Notes: generated from the sequence alone by a model not told the origin. Positions 1-8,809 are shown, numbered from the stretch's first letter. The stretch is DNA of 38,703 bases from an uncultured Lachnospiraceae bacterium (GCA_947169235.1 CAMVOY010000020.1:1-38703), one strand, 5' to 3'. A program made the numbers and translations.

Positions 1-766
1 TGGATATAGAAAGCACCTGATTAACGGAGTCATTTACCGTCTTGGGTAAACGGTAAGAACTCCTGGCTGCTTTCTGGATGGCTTTGGCTACAGCATCCGG
101 ATCAGGGAAGCGGTTCTTCCCCTTTTCCATAATGAAGGCTGTAAGCTCTTGTAAGTCCATCGAGGCCAATGCTTCTGCGGATTCAAACTCTTCGTAGACA
201 GCTAAGGCAGTAGTGCTGAAGGTATCGTGAAATACCTTCTCCTGCGTCATAGTAGAATACTTCTTGAACAGGACATTGATGAATCGCTGTTTTTCCTTAA
301 CGAGGTTCTGGACGGCGAAGAAACGTGCCCTTGTGAGGTTCTGAAGGGCTTTATAACGGTAATCGCTTTGATAGACCTCTTTGTTGATTCTACCGAAACG
401 CAGGCAGTCAGCAATGACATAGGAGTCCACATAGTCGTTCTTGGGCAGGTCATTATACGCTTCCTTGAAGTTTTTGACCTGCTTCGGATTGAGGACATGG
501 ATTTTCCTGTCATAGGGAACCAGAGAGGCATCTTCCCTTAAGAAATACACGAGGTTGTCACCATAAACGGAAGTGGCTTCGAGACCAATGATTACCGTGT
601 CGAGGGAAAGAGATGTAATCGCTGACAAGATACGTTTTACCAACTGAGCGGATCCATCGTGAGAGTTTGCTACAGAAAAGTTACTGTGCTTGCTGCCATC
701 TGGAAGCATCAGGTATACGACATTGGATTTGCTGCTCACATCAATACCGACGTAAAGTGGGTTCAT
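1..766 (-). CDS. IS110-family transposase, N-terminal part
   Basis: Reading leftward from the ATG at 764-766, 255 codons stay open to the window edge. The protein starts MNPLYVGIDVSSKSN, giving the first acidic residue (D9) of the RuvC-like DEDD fold. A GLEATSVYG stretch near residue 60 supplies the glutamate, and NDYVDSYVIAD near residue 110 the remaining aspartates. The C-terminal transposase_20 domain with its catalytic serine is outside the window, so it cannot be judged whether the gene is intact. An AGAAAGAAGGTGA stretch just upstream of the ATG can act as ribosome binding site. IS110 transposases recombine a circular intermediate into target sites; members of the family have been shown to be guided by an RNA from the element's own non-coding end. 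Confidence 0.9.
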   Translation of the reverse strand, partial: MNPLYVGIDVSSKSNVVYLMLPDGSKHSNFSVANSHDGSAQLVKRILSAITSLSLDTVIIGLEATSVYGDNLVYFLREDASLVPYDRKIHVLNPKQVKNFKEAYNDLPKNDYVDSYVIADCLRFGRINKEVYQSDYRYKALQNLTRARFFAVQNLVKEKQRFINVLFKKYSTMTQEKVFHDTFSTTALAVYEEFESAEALASMDLQELTAFIMEKGKNRFPDPDAVAKAIQKAARSSYRLPKTVNDSVNQVLSIS

Positions 767-797
767 GTTATCACCTTCTTTCTATGTTGGATTTGAG

Positions 798-1069
798 TGT
801 TCAATCGGCTTGGTAAAACCCATGATCACGGAGCATCGACACCCTCGCATATAAGAATCCAGCCTAAGATGGACTGATGCGAACCCCACTGCTAAGAGGC
901 AATCCATGAACTTAAGCAAACAGCCAGCTGGTTTGAAGCTAACATCCGTGTCAGGGGAACAGACTTTTTATGAAGCAACCATTACTGGTTCAACAGGGGA
1001 AATCAGAACTATTACCTGATTGACACTAAGGAACAATTATACCATGGGTTTTACTAAGCCTATTGAACA
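798..1069. repeat. 27-bp inverted repeat framing the IS110 upstream region; candidate bridge-RNA locus
   Basis: Bases 798-824 and 1043-1069 are inverted copies with two mismatches in 27, and enclose 218 bases without a credible gene. Smaller hairpins lie inside, such as AATCAG at 1001-1006 with CTGATT at 1016-1021. The region is immediately upstream of the transposase, where IS110-group elements encode their bridge RNA. The sequence shows the repeat; calling it a bridge-RNA locus is inference from the family. It could instead be a transposase-binding site or a regulatory hairpin. I see nothing else in the gene-free stretch 767-1135 apart from the start signals of the next gene. Confidence 0.6.
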
Positions 1070-1135
1070 AAAAATTATTAAGTTATCAAGGTACATTTTG
1101 TGTATCTAAAAAATATTATACGAGGGGAAAACGAA

Positions 1136-2584
1136 GTGAAGGACGACAAGATAATTGATGAGGTTTTAGATAATTTCAAACTTCTCGCAAAGGTGCCGAG
1201 AAAGTCAGGACATGAGAAGGCTGTCAGTGATATGCTTAAAGGATGGGCCGAGGAACGTGGGTTCAAGGTTAAGCAGAACAAAGCATATGATCTGATCATC
1301 GATGTGCCCGCGGCTGACGGACTCGAGAATGCACCGCTGATCGCTCTTCAGGCACATATGGATATGGTCTGTGTGGCGAAGGAAGGCAAGAAGTTTGATT
1401 TTTTGAAAGATCCGATCAGGCCTGTTATCGACTGGAAAACCAACACGATGAAGGCTGACGGTACGACTCTGGGCGCGGATGACGGGATCGGTGTCGCCAT
1501 CATCATGGGGATCATGGATGGAAAGATGCCACATGGTCCGGTGCGTGCTATTTTTACGACGAATGAAGAGGTCGGTATGGATGGGGCGCTCGCCCTCAAA
1601 AAAGAAGACTTGGACGGCGTGAAATACCTGATAAACATCGACAGCGAGGAGAGTGATACGGTCGTTATCAGTTCGGCTGCGGATGCGATATTGTCGGTGA
1701 AGGCGAAGCCGAAAATGAAAAAGTCGCAGTACAAGCATGCTCTAAAGATAACTCTCGCAGGTCTGCACGGAGGACATTCGGGGACTGATATAGAGAAAGG
1801 CTTTTGTAACGCAAATATCGCTATGGCGGAGATCCTCAAGAATCTGAAGAGTCGAGCAAAGTTCGAACTTGTATACATGCGTGGCGGAAGCGCGGACAAC
1901 GCGATATGCCAGAAGGCTGAGGCGTTAATACAGGTCAGAAAAAAGGATGTAGACAGAGTAAGACATTTCATCGAAAAACAGAAAAAATATATATCAGAGA
2001 ATTATAAAGAAAAAAGCTCAAATATCGAGCTGTATACGTCTCGTGAGACGGTATCAAAAAAGGTTTTTGATAAGGCAACCACAAAGAATATCATAAAGTA
2101 CATCCGTAAATGCGTTAACGGCGTATACACGATGTCTGAGGAGATAGAGGGACTGGTTGAGAGTTCATCGAATCTCGGGATCATGAGTATCGATGAAAAG
2201 GGGATCGAGATCCGCCATCAGTCGAGGAGTTCAGCGCCTGACAAGCTGACTGAGCTTGTCGGTAAGCAGAAAAAGCTCGCGAAACAGTGTAAGCTGTCCT
2301 TGGAAAAGGAGAGGGGCTCGAAGGCCTGGCCGATAAAACCTGACAGCGTTCTCGTAAAAAAACTCCGTGAAGTATACAGGGATCAGAACGGGCGCAAGAT
2401 GAAAGCACTCGCGATCCATGCAGGGCTTGAGTGCGGAGTGTTCGCCGATCTGAAAAAAGACTTAGACATCGCAAGCATCGGACCCGATGTCATCGGAGCG
2501 CATTCGCCTGACGAGACGCTGATGATCGATTCGATTCCGAAGATATGGAATTTACTTGAGGGAGTTCTAAAAGCATTAGATTGA
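1136..2584 (+). CDS. pepD: M20-family aminoacyl-histidine dipeptidase (PepD-like)
   Basis: Zinc-dependent cytosolic dipeptidase of peptidase family M20, expected to split dipeptides such as Xaa-His. The metal-binding region is clear: LQAHMDMVC near residue 75 supplies the first histidine and aspartate, GADDGIG the bridging aspartate, and TTNEEVGMDGA the catalytic and metal-binding glutamates. GLHGGHSGTDI marks the lid/dimerisation domain, and SIGPDVIGAHSPDE near the C-terminus provides the last metal histidine. I chose the GTG at 1136 because a GAGGGG site at 1122-1127 precedes it by 8 bases; an ATG at 1100 would lie upstream of that site. The length of 482 residues is normal for PepD. The gene stands alone between the insertion sequence and a terminator, with argC convergent beyond it. 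Confidence 0.9.
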   Translation: MKDDKIIDEVLDNFKLLAKVPRKSGHEKAVSDMLKGWAEERGFKVKQNKAYDLIIDVPAADGLENAPLIALQAHMDMVCVAKEGKKFDFLKDPIRPVIDWKTNTMKADGTTLGADDGIGVAIIMGIMDGKMPHGPVRAIFTTNEEVGMDGALALKKEDLDGVKYLINIDSEESDTVVISSAADAILSVKAKPKMKKSQYKHALKITLAGLHGGHSGTDIEKGFCNANIAMAEILKNLKSRAKFELVYMRGGSADNAICQKAEALIQVRKKDVDRVRHFIEKQKKYISENYKEKSSNIELYTSRETVSKKVFDKATTKNIIKYIRKCVNGVYTMSEEIEGLVESSSNLGIMSIDEKGIEIRHQSRSSAPDKLTELVGKQKKLAKQCKLSLEKERGSKAWPIKPDSVLVKKLREVYRDQNGRKMKALAIHAGLECGVFADLKKDLDIASIGPDVIGAHSPDETLMIDSIPKIWNLLEGVLKALD

Positions 2585-2597
2585 TTTGAGTTTGGTG

Positions 2598-2627
2598 AAA
2601 AAGCAGCGGAGCGTTCCGCTGCTTTTT
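2598..2627. terminator. Bidirectional intrinsic terminator between pepD and argC
   Basis: A perfect 13-bp stem (2598-2610 with 2615-2627) closes a four-base loop. It starts with a run of A and ends with a run of T, so it can stop transcripts from both sides, matching the convergent pepD and argC genes. Confidence 0.9.
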
Positions 2628-2672
2628 ATATGTTGGTTTGTGTTGGTTCGGTTTTTTTTTGAAATGGGGAAA

Positions 2673-3713
2673 TCACGGGATCATCGGTACCAAGCGTAAG
2701 CCTTCCTGCTCATCGAATCCGAAGATAAGGTTCATGTTCTGTACGGCCTGGCCGGCTGCACCCTTGGTGATGTTGTCCATGGCGCCCATCATGATAACTC
2801 GGCCGGTACGCTCGTCGAATCTGATATTAACATCTACGTAGTTGCTTCCCTCGACCCATTTGGTCTCAGGCGGAGTGACATCGTCTAAAACTCTTACGAA
2901 ATACTCATCCTTATAATCCTCGTAGTATGCATTTTTAAGCTCATCTGCTGTATGATCACCAACCACATTTGCATATGCGGTGATGAGGATACCTCTATTC
3001 ATCGGGATCAGATGCGGAGTAAAGTTAAGCGTTACATCCTCACCTGATATATAAGACAGCTGATCCTCAATCTCAGGAGTGTGGCGATGAGTCGCAACTG
3101 CATAAGCCTTTACGTTCTCATTTACCTCACAGAAGAGGTTTTGGACTTTGGCTCCACGACCTGCGCCCGAGGTCCCCGACTTGGCGTCGATGATAAGAGT
3201 CTTCGTATCGATCCAACCACGCTTAGCAAGTGGTGCGATGGAAAGCGTGGAGCAAGTAGGATAGCAGCCCGGATTTGCGATAAGACGGGCTTTTTTGATA
3301 TCCTCACGGTTGATCTCACACAGTCCGTACACAGCCTCAGCCACCAGCTCAGGACTTTTGTGCTCGATGCCATACCATTTTTCGTACTTTGCGACATCCT
3401 TTATGCGGTAGTCGGCGGAAAGGTCAACAACTTTACATTTTTCAAGGATGGACTCGGTAAGGATCCCTGCGAGGTAGCCCTGCGGAGTGGCAGTGAAGAT
3501 AACATCTACCTCATCGGCGAGTTTGTCGAGGTCATCGCCCTTGCAGATATCAGGGACGAGCTTTGTAAAGTTACCGAATACTGATGCGAATTTCTGATCC
3601 ACGTATGATCTGGAGCCATACCAGGCGATCTCAACTTCTTTATGGTTTAGAAGGATACGAACCAGCTCCTGACCTGCGTAGCCTGTCGCTCCTATGATTC
3701 CTGCTTTTATCAT
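2673..3713 (-). CDS. argC: N-acetyl-gamma-glutamyl-phosphate reductase
   Basis: Catalyses NADPH-dependent reduction of N-acetylglutamyl phosphate to the semialdehyde, the third step of ornithine synthesis, in the cytosol. The N-terminal Rossmann fold is marked by GIIGATGYAGQELVR. The catalytic cysteine lies in ANPGCYPTCS, and HRHTPEIEDQ supplies a conserved histidine region. The start is the ATG ending at 3713: a strong AGGAGGA site lies just upstream, and the following MIKAGIIGATG is where family members begin; a longer reading frame to 3752 passes through the ribosome binding site. The length of 346 residues is typical. It is divergent from argG and has its own promoter at 3744-3772. Confidence 0.96.
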   Translation of the reverse strand: MIKAGIIGATGYAGQELVRILLNHKEVEIAWYGSRSYVDQKFASVFGNFTKLVPDICKGDDLDKLADEVDVIFTATPQGYLAGILTESILEKCKVVDLSADYRIKDVAKYEKWYGIEHKSPELVAEAVYGLCEINREDIKKARLIANPGCYPTCSTLSIAPLAKRGWIDTKTLIIDAKSGTSGAGRGAKVQNLFCEVNENVKAYAVATHRHTPEIEDQLSYISGEDVTLNFTPHLIPMNRGILITAYANVVGDHTADELKNAYYEDYKDEYFVRVLDDVTPPETKWVEGSNYVDVNIRFDERTGRVIMMGAMDNITKGAAGQAVQNMNLIFGFDEQEGLRLVPMIP

Positions 3714-3743
3714 GATCTTCCTCCTTTTCGATATTATTCTGCT

Positions 3744-3772
3744 ATTATACACAATTTGATCGTCAGATTCAA
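3744..3772 (-). promoter_or_regulatory. argC promoter
   Basis: On the minus strand, TTGAAT (3767-3772) and TATAAT (3744-3749) are separated by exactly 17 bases, a near-consensus vegetative promoter. The -10 box lies about 30 bases upstream of the argC start. Confidence 0.85.
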
Positions 3773-3802
3773 GTGAAAATAAGGTTTTTTGACATTTTTA
3801 CT

Positions 3803-3847
3803 TGCATAAATGAAGCTAAAAGGGTATACTATATTGCATGTACATGC
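3803..3847 (+). promoter_or_regulatory. argG promoter with adjacent palindromic operator candidate
   Basis: TTGCAT at 3803-3808 and TATACT at 3825-3830 are 16 bases apart. The -35 region sits in TGCATAAATGAAG, which resembles half-sites of the ARG boxes bound by ArgR/AhrC. A perfect 12-base palindrome GCATGTACATGC follows at 3836-3847, close to the predicted transcription start. The promoter is well supported; ArgR binding is inference. Confidence 0.6.
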
Positions 3848-3884
3848 GTGCATACATTACTATAAGAAATCGGAGGAACATATA

Positions 3885-5096
3885 ATGAAGGAAAAAGTTA
3901 TACTTGCATACTCGGGAGGTCTCGATACAACAGCGATCATTCCGTGGTTAAAGGAGAATTTTGACTATGAAGTCATCTGTGTCTGCATCGACTGTGGACA
4001 GGAGGAGGAGCTCGACGGACTCGAGGAGCGTGCAAAGAGCTGTGGCGCTGCAAAGCTGTACATCGAGGATGTCGTTGATGAGCTCTGCGAAGACTTCATC
4101 ATGCCGTGTGTAAAGGCACACGCTGTCTATGAGAATAAGTATCTGCTTGGAACATCGATGGCGAGACCGCTTATCGCAAAGCGTCTTGTGGAGATCGCTC
4201 GTAAAGAGGGAGCTTCAGCTATCTGCCATGGTGCGACAGGTAAAGGAAATGACCAGATCCGTTTCGAGCTCGGCATCAAGGCTCTGGCTCCGGATCTGAA
4301 GATCATCGCAGCATGGAGATCTGACAAGTGGACTATGGACTCTCGTGAGTCTGAGATCGAGTACTGTCGTGAACATGGTATCACGCTGCCGTTCAGCGCA
4401 GATTCGAGCTACAGCCGTGACCGTAATATCTGGCACATCTCGCATGAGGGACTCGAGCTCGAGGATCCGGCGAATGCTCCGAACTTTGATCACCTGCTCG
4501 TACTCGGTGTGTCACCGGAGAAGGCTCCTGATGAGGGCGAGATCGTTACGATGACATTTGAGAAGGGTGTTCCGACATCCATCAATGGCAAAAAGATGAA
4601 GGTTGCCGATATTATCAGAGAGCTCAACAAGCTCGGTGGAAAGCATGGTATCGGAATCGTGGATATCGTAGAGAACCGCGTGGTAGGTATGAAGAGCCGC
4701 GGTGTGTATGAGACACCGGGTGGAACCATCCTTTACGAGGCACATCAGCAGCTCGAGGAGCTGATCCTCGACCGTGAGACTACCGAACTCAAGCTCGATA
4801 TGGGCAACAAGCTTGCACAGATCACATACGAGGGCAAGTGGTTCAGCCCGCTTCGTGAGGCTGTTTGTGCTTTCATCGACAAGACTCAGGAGTATGTGAC
4901 AGGAGAGGTTAAGTTTAAGCTTTACAAGGGTAACATCATCAAGCAGGGAACCACTTCACCGTACAGCCTGTATGATGAGGATATCGCTTCGTTTACGACA
5001 GGAGATCTGTATGATCATCATGACGCGGAGGGATTCATCAATCTGTTCGGGTTGTCAACAAAAGTACGTGCGCTCAAATTGAACAACAAGAAATAA
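3885..5096 (+). CDS. argG: Argininosuccinate synthase
   Basis: Joins citrulline and aspartate with ATP to make argininosuccinate. The PP-loop ATP-binding motif is at the very N-terminus (LAYSGGLDTTAIIPWL, residues about 6-21). Further family motifs are GATGKGNDQIRFE, DRNIWHISHEG and a C-terminal YDEDIASF. The start at 3885 is preceded by GGAGG at 3872-3876; the frame stays open upstream to 3810, but the family begins just before the PP-loop. The length of 403 residues is standard. The codons are highly uniform (many GAG, CTC and ATC), suggesting good expression. It leads the rightward arg block; a long palindrome separates it from argJ. Confidence 0.97.
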   Translation: MKEKVILAYSGGLDTTAIIPWLKENFDYEVICVCIDCGQEEELDGLEERAKSCGAAKLYIEDVVDELCEDFIMPCVKAHAVYENKYLLGTSMARPLIAKRLVEIARKEGASAICHGATGKGNDQIRFELGIKALAPDLKIIAAWRSDKWTMDSRESEIEYCREHGITLPFSADSSYSRDRNIWHISHEGLELEDPANAPNFDHLLVLGVSPEKAPDEGEIVTMTFEKGVPTSINGKKMKVADIIRELNKLGGKHGIGIVDIVENRVVGMKSRGVYETPGGTILYEAHQQLEELILDRETTELKLDMGNKLAQITYEGKWFSPLREAVCAFIDKTQEYVTGEVKFKLYKGNIIKQGTTSPYSLYDEDIASFTTGDLYDHHDAEGFINLFGLSTKVRALKLNNKK

Positions 5097-5099
5097 TCC

Positions 5100-5204
5100 G
5101 GGACTGCTTTCTTTCGCACGTTCCATCTCAGGGAGCGCTCACGGACACTGCGTGTCCTGCGCTACCGTGAACTCCCTTCGATAGAAGTGCGAAACGCATG
5201 TCCC
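5100..5204. repeat. Long nested intergenic palindrome between argG and argJ
   Basis: GGGAC at 5100-5104 and TTTCGCAC at 5112-5119 pair with GTGCGAAA at 5187-5194 and GTCCC at 5200-5204. Inside, GGGAG 5131-5135 pairs with 5172-5176, TCACGG 5139-5144 with 5165-5170, and GGACAC 5143-5148 with 5152-5157 as the apical stem (the last two overlap by two bases and are alternatives at that point). It fills most of the gap between the genes and has no T-run, so it is not a simple terminator. Confidence 0.7.
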
Positions 5205-5228
5205 TACATTCTTAGAGGAAGTATGCTT

Positions 5229-6482
5229 ATGGTAGAGCAGGGTTTAGAGGTTTTTGAAAACATCGAACCGATTGATGGTGGGGTGACCGCGGCAAAGGGG
5301 TTCCAAGCATCATCAGTGGCGGCCGGGATTAAGTATAAGGGCAGAGAGGATATGGCGCTTGTTTACAGCGAATACCCTTGTACTTTAGGTGCGACTTTTA
5401 CGCAGAATGTGTTTGCTGCGGCGCCGGTTCTTTATGACAGAGAGATCCTGAAAAACGGTAATCCTATCCATGCGGTGGTTCTGAATACCGGAATCGCGAA
5501 CGCAGGGACGGGGCTTAGAGGTAAAGAGACCAACCTGTTTATGGCGGCCGAGATGGCCAGAGAGCTCGGGGTGAAGCCTGATGAGGTGCTCACCTGCTCG
5601 ACCGGTGTTATAGGATTTCAGCTCAGTGAAGAGCCAATCTATGAGGGCGTAAAGAAGCTGAAAGAAAGACTTAACGACAGCAGAGAGAATGCGTTTAAGG
5701 CTGCCATGGCGATCATGACCACAGATACTGTTCAGAAGGAGGCTGCCTGCAGCTTTACTGTTGACGGAAAGACGGTTACAGTTGGTGGTATGACAAAGGG
5801 TTCCGGCATGATCCATCCCGATATGGCAACGATGCTTTCTGTAACGACTACCGATGCACAGATCGATCAGTATGTGCTTCAGGAGCTCGTAAAGGAGTCT
5901 GTTGATGACAGCTTCAATATGATATCCGTTGACAGAGATACATCCACGAATGATACCTACATCGTGATGGCGAACGGGAGATCCGGAGTAAAGATTGAAA
6001 GAGATACAAAAGCTTATGAGCTTTTCCGCGAGGCTTTACGATATGTTTGTATAACACTTGCAAAAAAAATGGCCGCTGACGGCGAGGGAGCTACGCGCAT
6101 GCTCGAGGTCATCGTGACCGGAGCAAAGACTCACGAGGATGCGAGAAAACTCGCAAGGAGCGTAACTGCTTCCAATCTCGTAAAGGCTATGGTCTATGGT
6201 GCGGACGCGAACAGCGGACGAATACTGGATGCTTTGGGATATGCAGGAGTTGATTTTGACCCTGATGTCGTCGACGTGACATTTTTGCATGAAGACGATA
6301 TGATGCTTATAGTTCAGGACGGTGTCGTTATGAAGATTGATGAGGACAAGGCGACCGAGTGGATGAAGCAGCCTGTCGTGACATTTTTGTGCGAGCTGAA
6401 GCAGGGACGCGAGGGCGCGACGGCGTGGGGATGTGACCTCACGCATGATTACGTCAATATCAATGGTGACTATCGGAGTTAG
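5229..6482 (+). CDS. argJ: Bifunctional glutamate N-acetyltransferase / ornithine acetyltransferase
   Basis: Transfers acetyl from N-acetylornithine to glutamate, and in bifunctional members also uses acetyl-CoA, so the acetyl group is recycled. The self-cleavage region [14 protein letters not shown] is intact; family members are processed before the threonine of ATML into two chains. The N-terminus [11 protein letters not shown] and the C-terminus ending in YRS fit the family. I prefer the ATG at 5229, 8 bases after AGAGGAA (5214-5220); the ATG at 5223 is too close to that site. The length is 417 residues. Its TAG stop overlaps the argB ribosome binding site, indicating an argJ-argB transcription unit. 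Whether it also has the acetyl-CoA activity cannot be told from sequence reading. Confidence 0.95.
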   Translation: MVEQGLEVFENIEPIDGGVTAAKGFQASSVAAGIKYKGREDMALVYSEYPCTLGATFTQNVFAAAPVLYDREILKNGNPIHAVVLNTGIANAGTGLRGKETNLFMAAEMARELGVKPDEVLTCSTGVIGFQLSEEPIYEGVKKLKERLNDSRENAFKAAMAIMTTDTVQKEAACSFTVDGKTVTVGGMTKGSGMIHPDMATMLSVTTTDAQIDQYVLQELVKESVDDSFNMISVDRDTSTNDTYIVMANGRSGVKIERDTKAYELFREALRYVCITLAKKMAADGEGATRMLEVIVTGAKTHEDARKLARSVTASNLVKAMVYGADANSGRILDALGYAGVDFDPDVVDVTFLHEDDMMLIVQDGVVMKIDEDKATEWMKQPVVTFLCELKQGREGATAWGCDLTHDYVNINGDYRS

Positions 6483-6495
6483 GAGAATAATTGAG

Positions 6496-7404
6496 ATGAG
6501 TAGTGTAATGGATGAGATCACAAATAAAGCTGAAATACTGATCGAGGCGTTGCCGTACATACGTGATTTTAATGGTAAAAAAGTAGTTGTGAAGTATGGC
6601 GGTTCTGCGATGCTTGATGAGAAGCTGCAGAGAAGCGTTATAAAGGACGTTGCTCTTTTGAAGTTGGTCGGGATGCATCCGATCATCGTACACGGCGGCG
6701 GTAAAGAGATCAACAAATGGCTCGGATATATGGGCAAAGAGAGCGAGTTCGTAGACGGCCTCAGAGTGACTGACAAGGATACGATGGAAGTCGCTGAGAT
6801 GGTCCTTAATAAGGTGAACAAGCACCTTGTGCAGGAGATGGAAAAGCAGGGAGTCAAGGCTGCAGGTGTCTGCGGTAAGGACGGCGGTATGCTCCACTGC
6901 AAGAAAAAGATGCCGAACGGAAGAGATATCGGTTACGTCGGTGAGGTAACGTCGGTAAATACCGAGCTTATTGAAACACTCATCGAAAACGATTTCGTGC
7001 CGATCATCGCTCCGGTTGGTCTGAATGAACATTATCACGCGATCAATATAAACGCTGATGAGGCTGCATCTGCAGTCGCAAAAGCTATGCATGCAGAAAA
7101 GCTTGCTTACATGACTGACATCGAAGGCGTATGCAAGGATCCTGATGATCCGTCAACACTGATCTCAGTGCTTTCACTCGAAGAGGCGAAACAGCTTATC
7201 GAAGACGGCACCATCGGTGGTGGCATGATCCCGAAGATCAAAAACTGCGTCGAAGCTGTCGAGCAGGGTGTAAACAGAGTGCATATCCTTGACGGAAGAC
7301 GCGAGCACTGTTTATTGCTCGAGTTCTTCACTCGTAAGGGTATCGGTACCGCTATCATAGATAATAAGGTTAATCTTTACCCTCATGAAAATGAATATAA
7401 ATGA
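6496..7404 (+). CDS. argB: Acetylglutamate kinase
   Basis: Phosphorylates N-acetylglutamate, usually the feedback-controlled step of the pathway. The amino-acid-kinase fold is shown by [10 protein letters not shown] (residues about 29-38), [11 protein letters not shown] and the C-terminal [11 protein letters not shown]. The first 25 or so residues form the N-terminal helix found in arginine-sensitive hexameric enzymes, so inhibition by arginine is plausible. The start ATG at 6496 follows AGGAGA at 6481-6486, with 13 bases between the argJ stop and this start. The length of 302 residues is typical. A long frame further upstream overlaps argJ and was rejected. Confidence 0.96.
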   Translation: MSSVMDEITNKAEILIEALPYIRDFNGKKVVVKYGGSAMLDEKLQRSVIKDVALLKLVGMHPIIVHGGGKEINKWLGYMGKESEFVDGLRVTDKDTMEVAEMVLNKVNKHLVQEMEKQGVKAAGVCGKDGGMLHCKKKMPNGRDIGYVGEVTSVNTELIETLIENDFVPIIAPVGLNEHYHAININADEAASAVAKAMHAEKLAYMTDIEGVCKDPDDPSTLISVLSLEEAKQLIEDGTIGGGMIPKIKNCVEAVEQGVNRVHILDGRREHCLLLEFFTRKGIGTAIIDNKVNLYPHENEYK

Positions 7405-7432
7405 GTAACCATGAATAATCACCAAAGCCATC

Positions 7433-7572
7433 GACACGAATCAGGTTTTGTTTTGCCCGAAGGACCTGTCGAAAACGTCACTGCGTAGCGTGCGTGTTGT
7501 GCACGCATGCAGTGCTACGTTTTCGAATGGTGCAAACGGAGTCCGTAGGGCAAACAAAAGCCTGATCGTGTC
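7433..7572. repeat. Long nested intergenic palindrome between argB and argD
   Basis: The outer arms at 7433-7458 and 7548-7572 are near-perfect inverted copies of about 25 bases. Inside, TCGAAAACGT at 7469-7478 pairs with 7517-7526, CACTGC at 7479-7484 pairs with 7509-7514, and the apex is TGCGTG 7491-7496 with CACGCA 7502-7507. The apex contains GCACGCATGC, which recurs in the palindrome before the GerMN gene at 11718-11791. Confidence 0.75.
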
Positions 7573-7595
7573 TAAGTAAACGAATGGAGGCTGTT

Positions 7596-8801
7596 ATGAT
7601 AGAAAAGATAAACGAATACGACTCGCACATGATAAACACCTACGTGCGTCACAAAATAATCTTCGATCACGGCGAAGGAGTATGCCTTTTTGACATCGAC
7701 GGCAAGCGCTACCTCGATTTCGGCGGCGGAATCGCCGTAAATGCGCTCGGCTACAGCTGTGATCCCTACAAGGATGCGTTGAAAGCCCAGATCGATAAGG
7801 GCATACATTTTTCTAATTATTTTTATTCGGAGCCTCTAGGTGAAGCAGCGAAAAACGTCTGTGAGATCACCGGAATGGACAAAGTGTTTTTTGCAAACAC
7901 GGGATCAGAAGCAAACGAGGGAGCGTTGAAGCTCGCCAGGAAGTATGCCATCGTCAACGGTCATGAGCATCGTCATGATATCGTATCTATGGACAAGGCT
8001 TTCCATGGCAGGAGCATGGGAGCGCTGTCCGTGACAGGTACTAAAAAATACCGCGAACCATACGAGCCGATGCTCGCAGGTGTAAGCTTCGCCACATACA
8101 ATGATCTTGATTCCGTGAAGGCTCTCGTTACCGACAATACCTATGCGATCATTGTTGAGGCTCTCCAGGGTGAGGGCGGTATCTATCCTGCAGAGCCTGA
8201 GTTCATACAGGGCATAAGGAAGATATGCGATGAAAACGATATCATCAGGATCACCAAGAAACTGGACATCCCGCTGATCTTCGATGAGATCCAGTGCGGT
8301 ATGGGACGTACCGGAAAAATGTTTGCATTCGAGCATTATGGCATCCGTCCGGATATCATGACCATGGCTAAAGGAATCGGAGGTGGTATCACGGTAGGAT
8401 GCTTCGCTGCGCCTGCCAAGGTTGCCGACTGCATGGTTCCCGGTGACCACGGCACCACGTTTGGCGGAAACCCTCTGTCAATGACTGCCGTAAACATGAC
8501 CATAGAGCAGTTCAAAAAGCAGAATCTCGTTGAGCATGCCGCTAAGATGGGAGAATACTTAGGACAAAAGCTCGAAGAGCTCGTTAAAAAGCATGATGTA
8601 TGCGTATCAACCAGGGGTCTCGGCCTGATGAGGGGACTGGAGTTGAGTGAGCCGGTGGCAGAGTATGTAAACAAGGCTTTAGATGCAGGATTGATCCTGA
8701 TGGCGGCCGGTGCAAACGTAATACGTTTTGTGCCGCCTCTTGTCATCGAAAAGAGCGATATCGATGAGATGTTTGACATACTGGATTTAAAAGTTTTGTA
8801 A
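7596..8801 (+). CDS. argD: Acetylornithine aminotransferase
   Basis: PLP-dependent class-III aminotransferase making N-acetylornithine from the semialdehyde and glutamate. Motifs: FFANTGSEANEGALKLAR (phosphate-binding region), LIFDEIQCGMGRTG, and TMAKGIGGG with the Schiff-base lysine. The ATG at 7596 is chosen because GGAGG at 7586-7590 precedes it by 5 bases; an upstream in-frame ATG at 7584 lies just before that site. The length is 401 residues. Between CDEND and LIFDE there appear to be roughly ten residues more than in typical ArgD proteins (IIRITKKLDIP), on the surface side of the cofactor strand; this is from memory of the family, not an alignment. It closes the arg block. Confidence 0.93.
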   Translation: MIEKINEYDSHMINTYVRHKIIFDHGEGVCLFDIDGKRYLDFGGGIAVNALGYSCDPYKDALKAQIDKGIHFSNYFYSEPLGEAAKNVCEITGMDKVFFANTGSEANEGALKLARKYAIVNGHEHRHDIVSMDKAFHGRSMGALSVTGTKKYREPYEPMLAGVSFATYNDLDSVKALVTDNTYAIIVEALQGEGGIYPAEPEFIQGIRKICDENDIIRITKKLDIPLIFDEIQCGMGRTGKMFAFEHYGIRPDIMTMAKGIGGGITVGCFAAPAKVADCMVPGDHGTTFGGNPLSMTAVNMTIEQFKKQNLVEHAAKMGEYLGQKLEELVKKHDVCVSTRGLGLMRGLELSEPVAEYVNKALDAGLILMAAGANVIRFVPPLVIEKSDIDEMFDILDLKVL

Positions 8802-8809
8802 AAAATCTG

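Larger units (their letters stand above)
1..1069 (-). mobile_element. IS110-family insertion sequence, partial (cut by window edge)
   Basis: The element comprises a minus-strand DEDD transposase gene (from base 766 to the window edge) and about 300 bases of non-coding DNA upstream of it. IS110 elements usually lack classical terminal inverted repeats and carry a long non-coding end that can encode a guide (bridge) RNA. The outer boundary is not visible; I placed it at the end of the inverted repeat at 1069 because the peptidase gene starts soon after. The other end lies outside the window. Confidence 0.7.

Noticed and set aside
227-541. Plus-strand frame of 104 residues inside the IS110 element
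   Set aside because: It is antisense to the clear transposase frame, lacks a ribosome binding site and resembles no protein.
3714-3884. T-box or other riboswitch in the arg control region
   Set aside because: No T-box signature, specifier hairpin or antiterminator/terminator pair is visible and the leaders are short.
5100-5204. CRISPR or tandem-repeat array
   Set aside because: The structure is a single inverted repeat with no regularly spaced direct repeats; no CRISPR array or cas gene is seen anywhere in the window.
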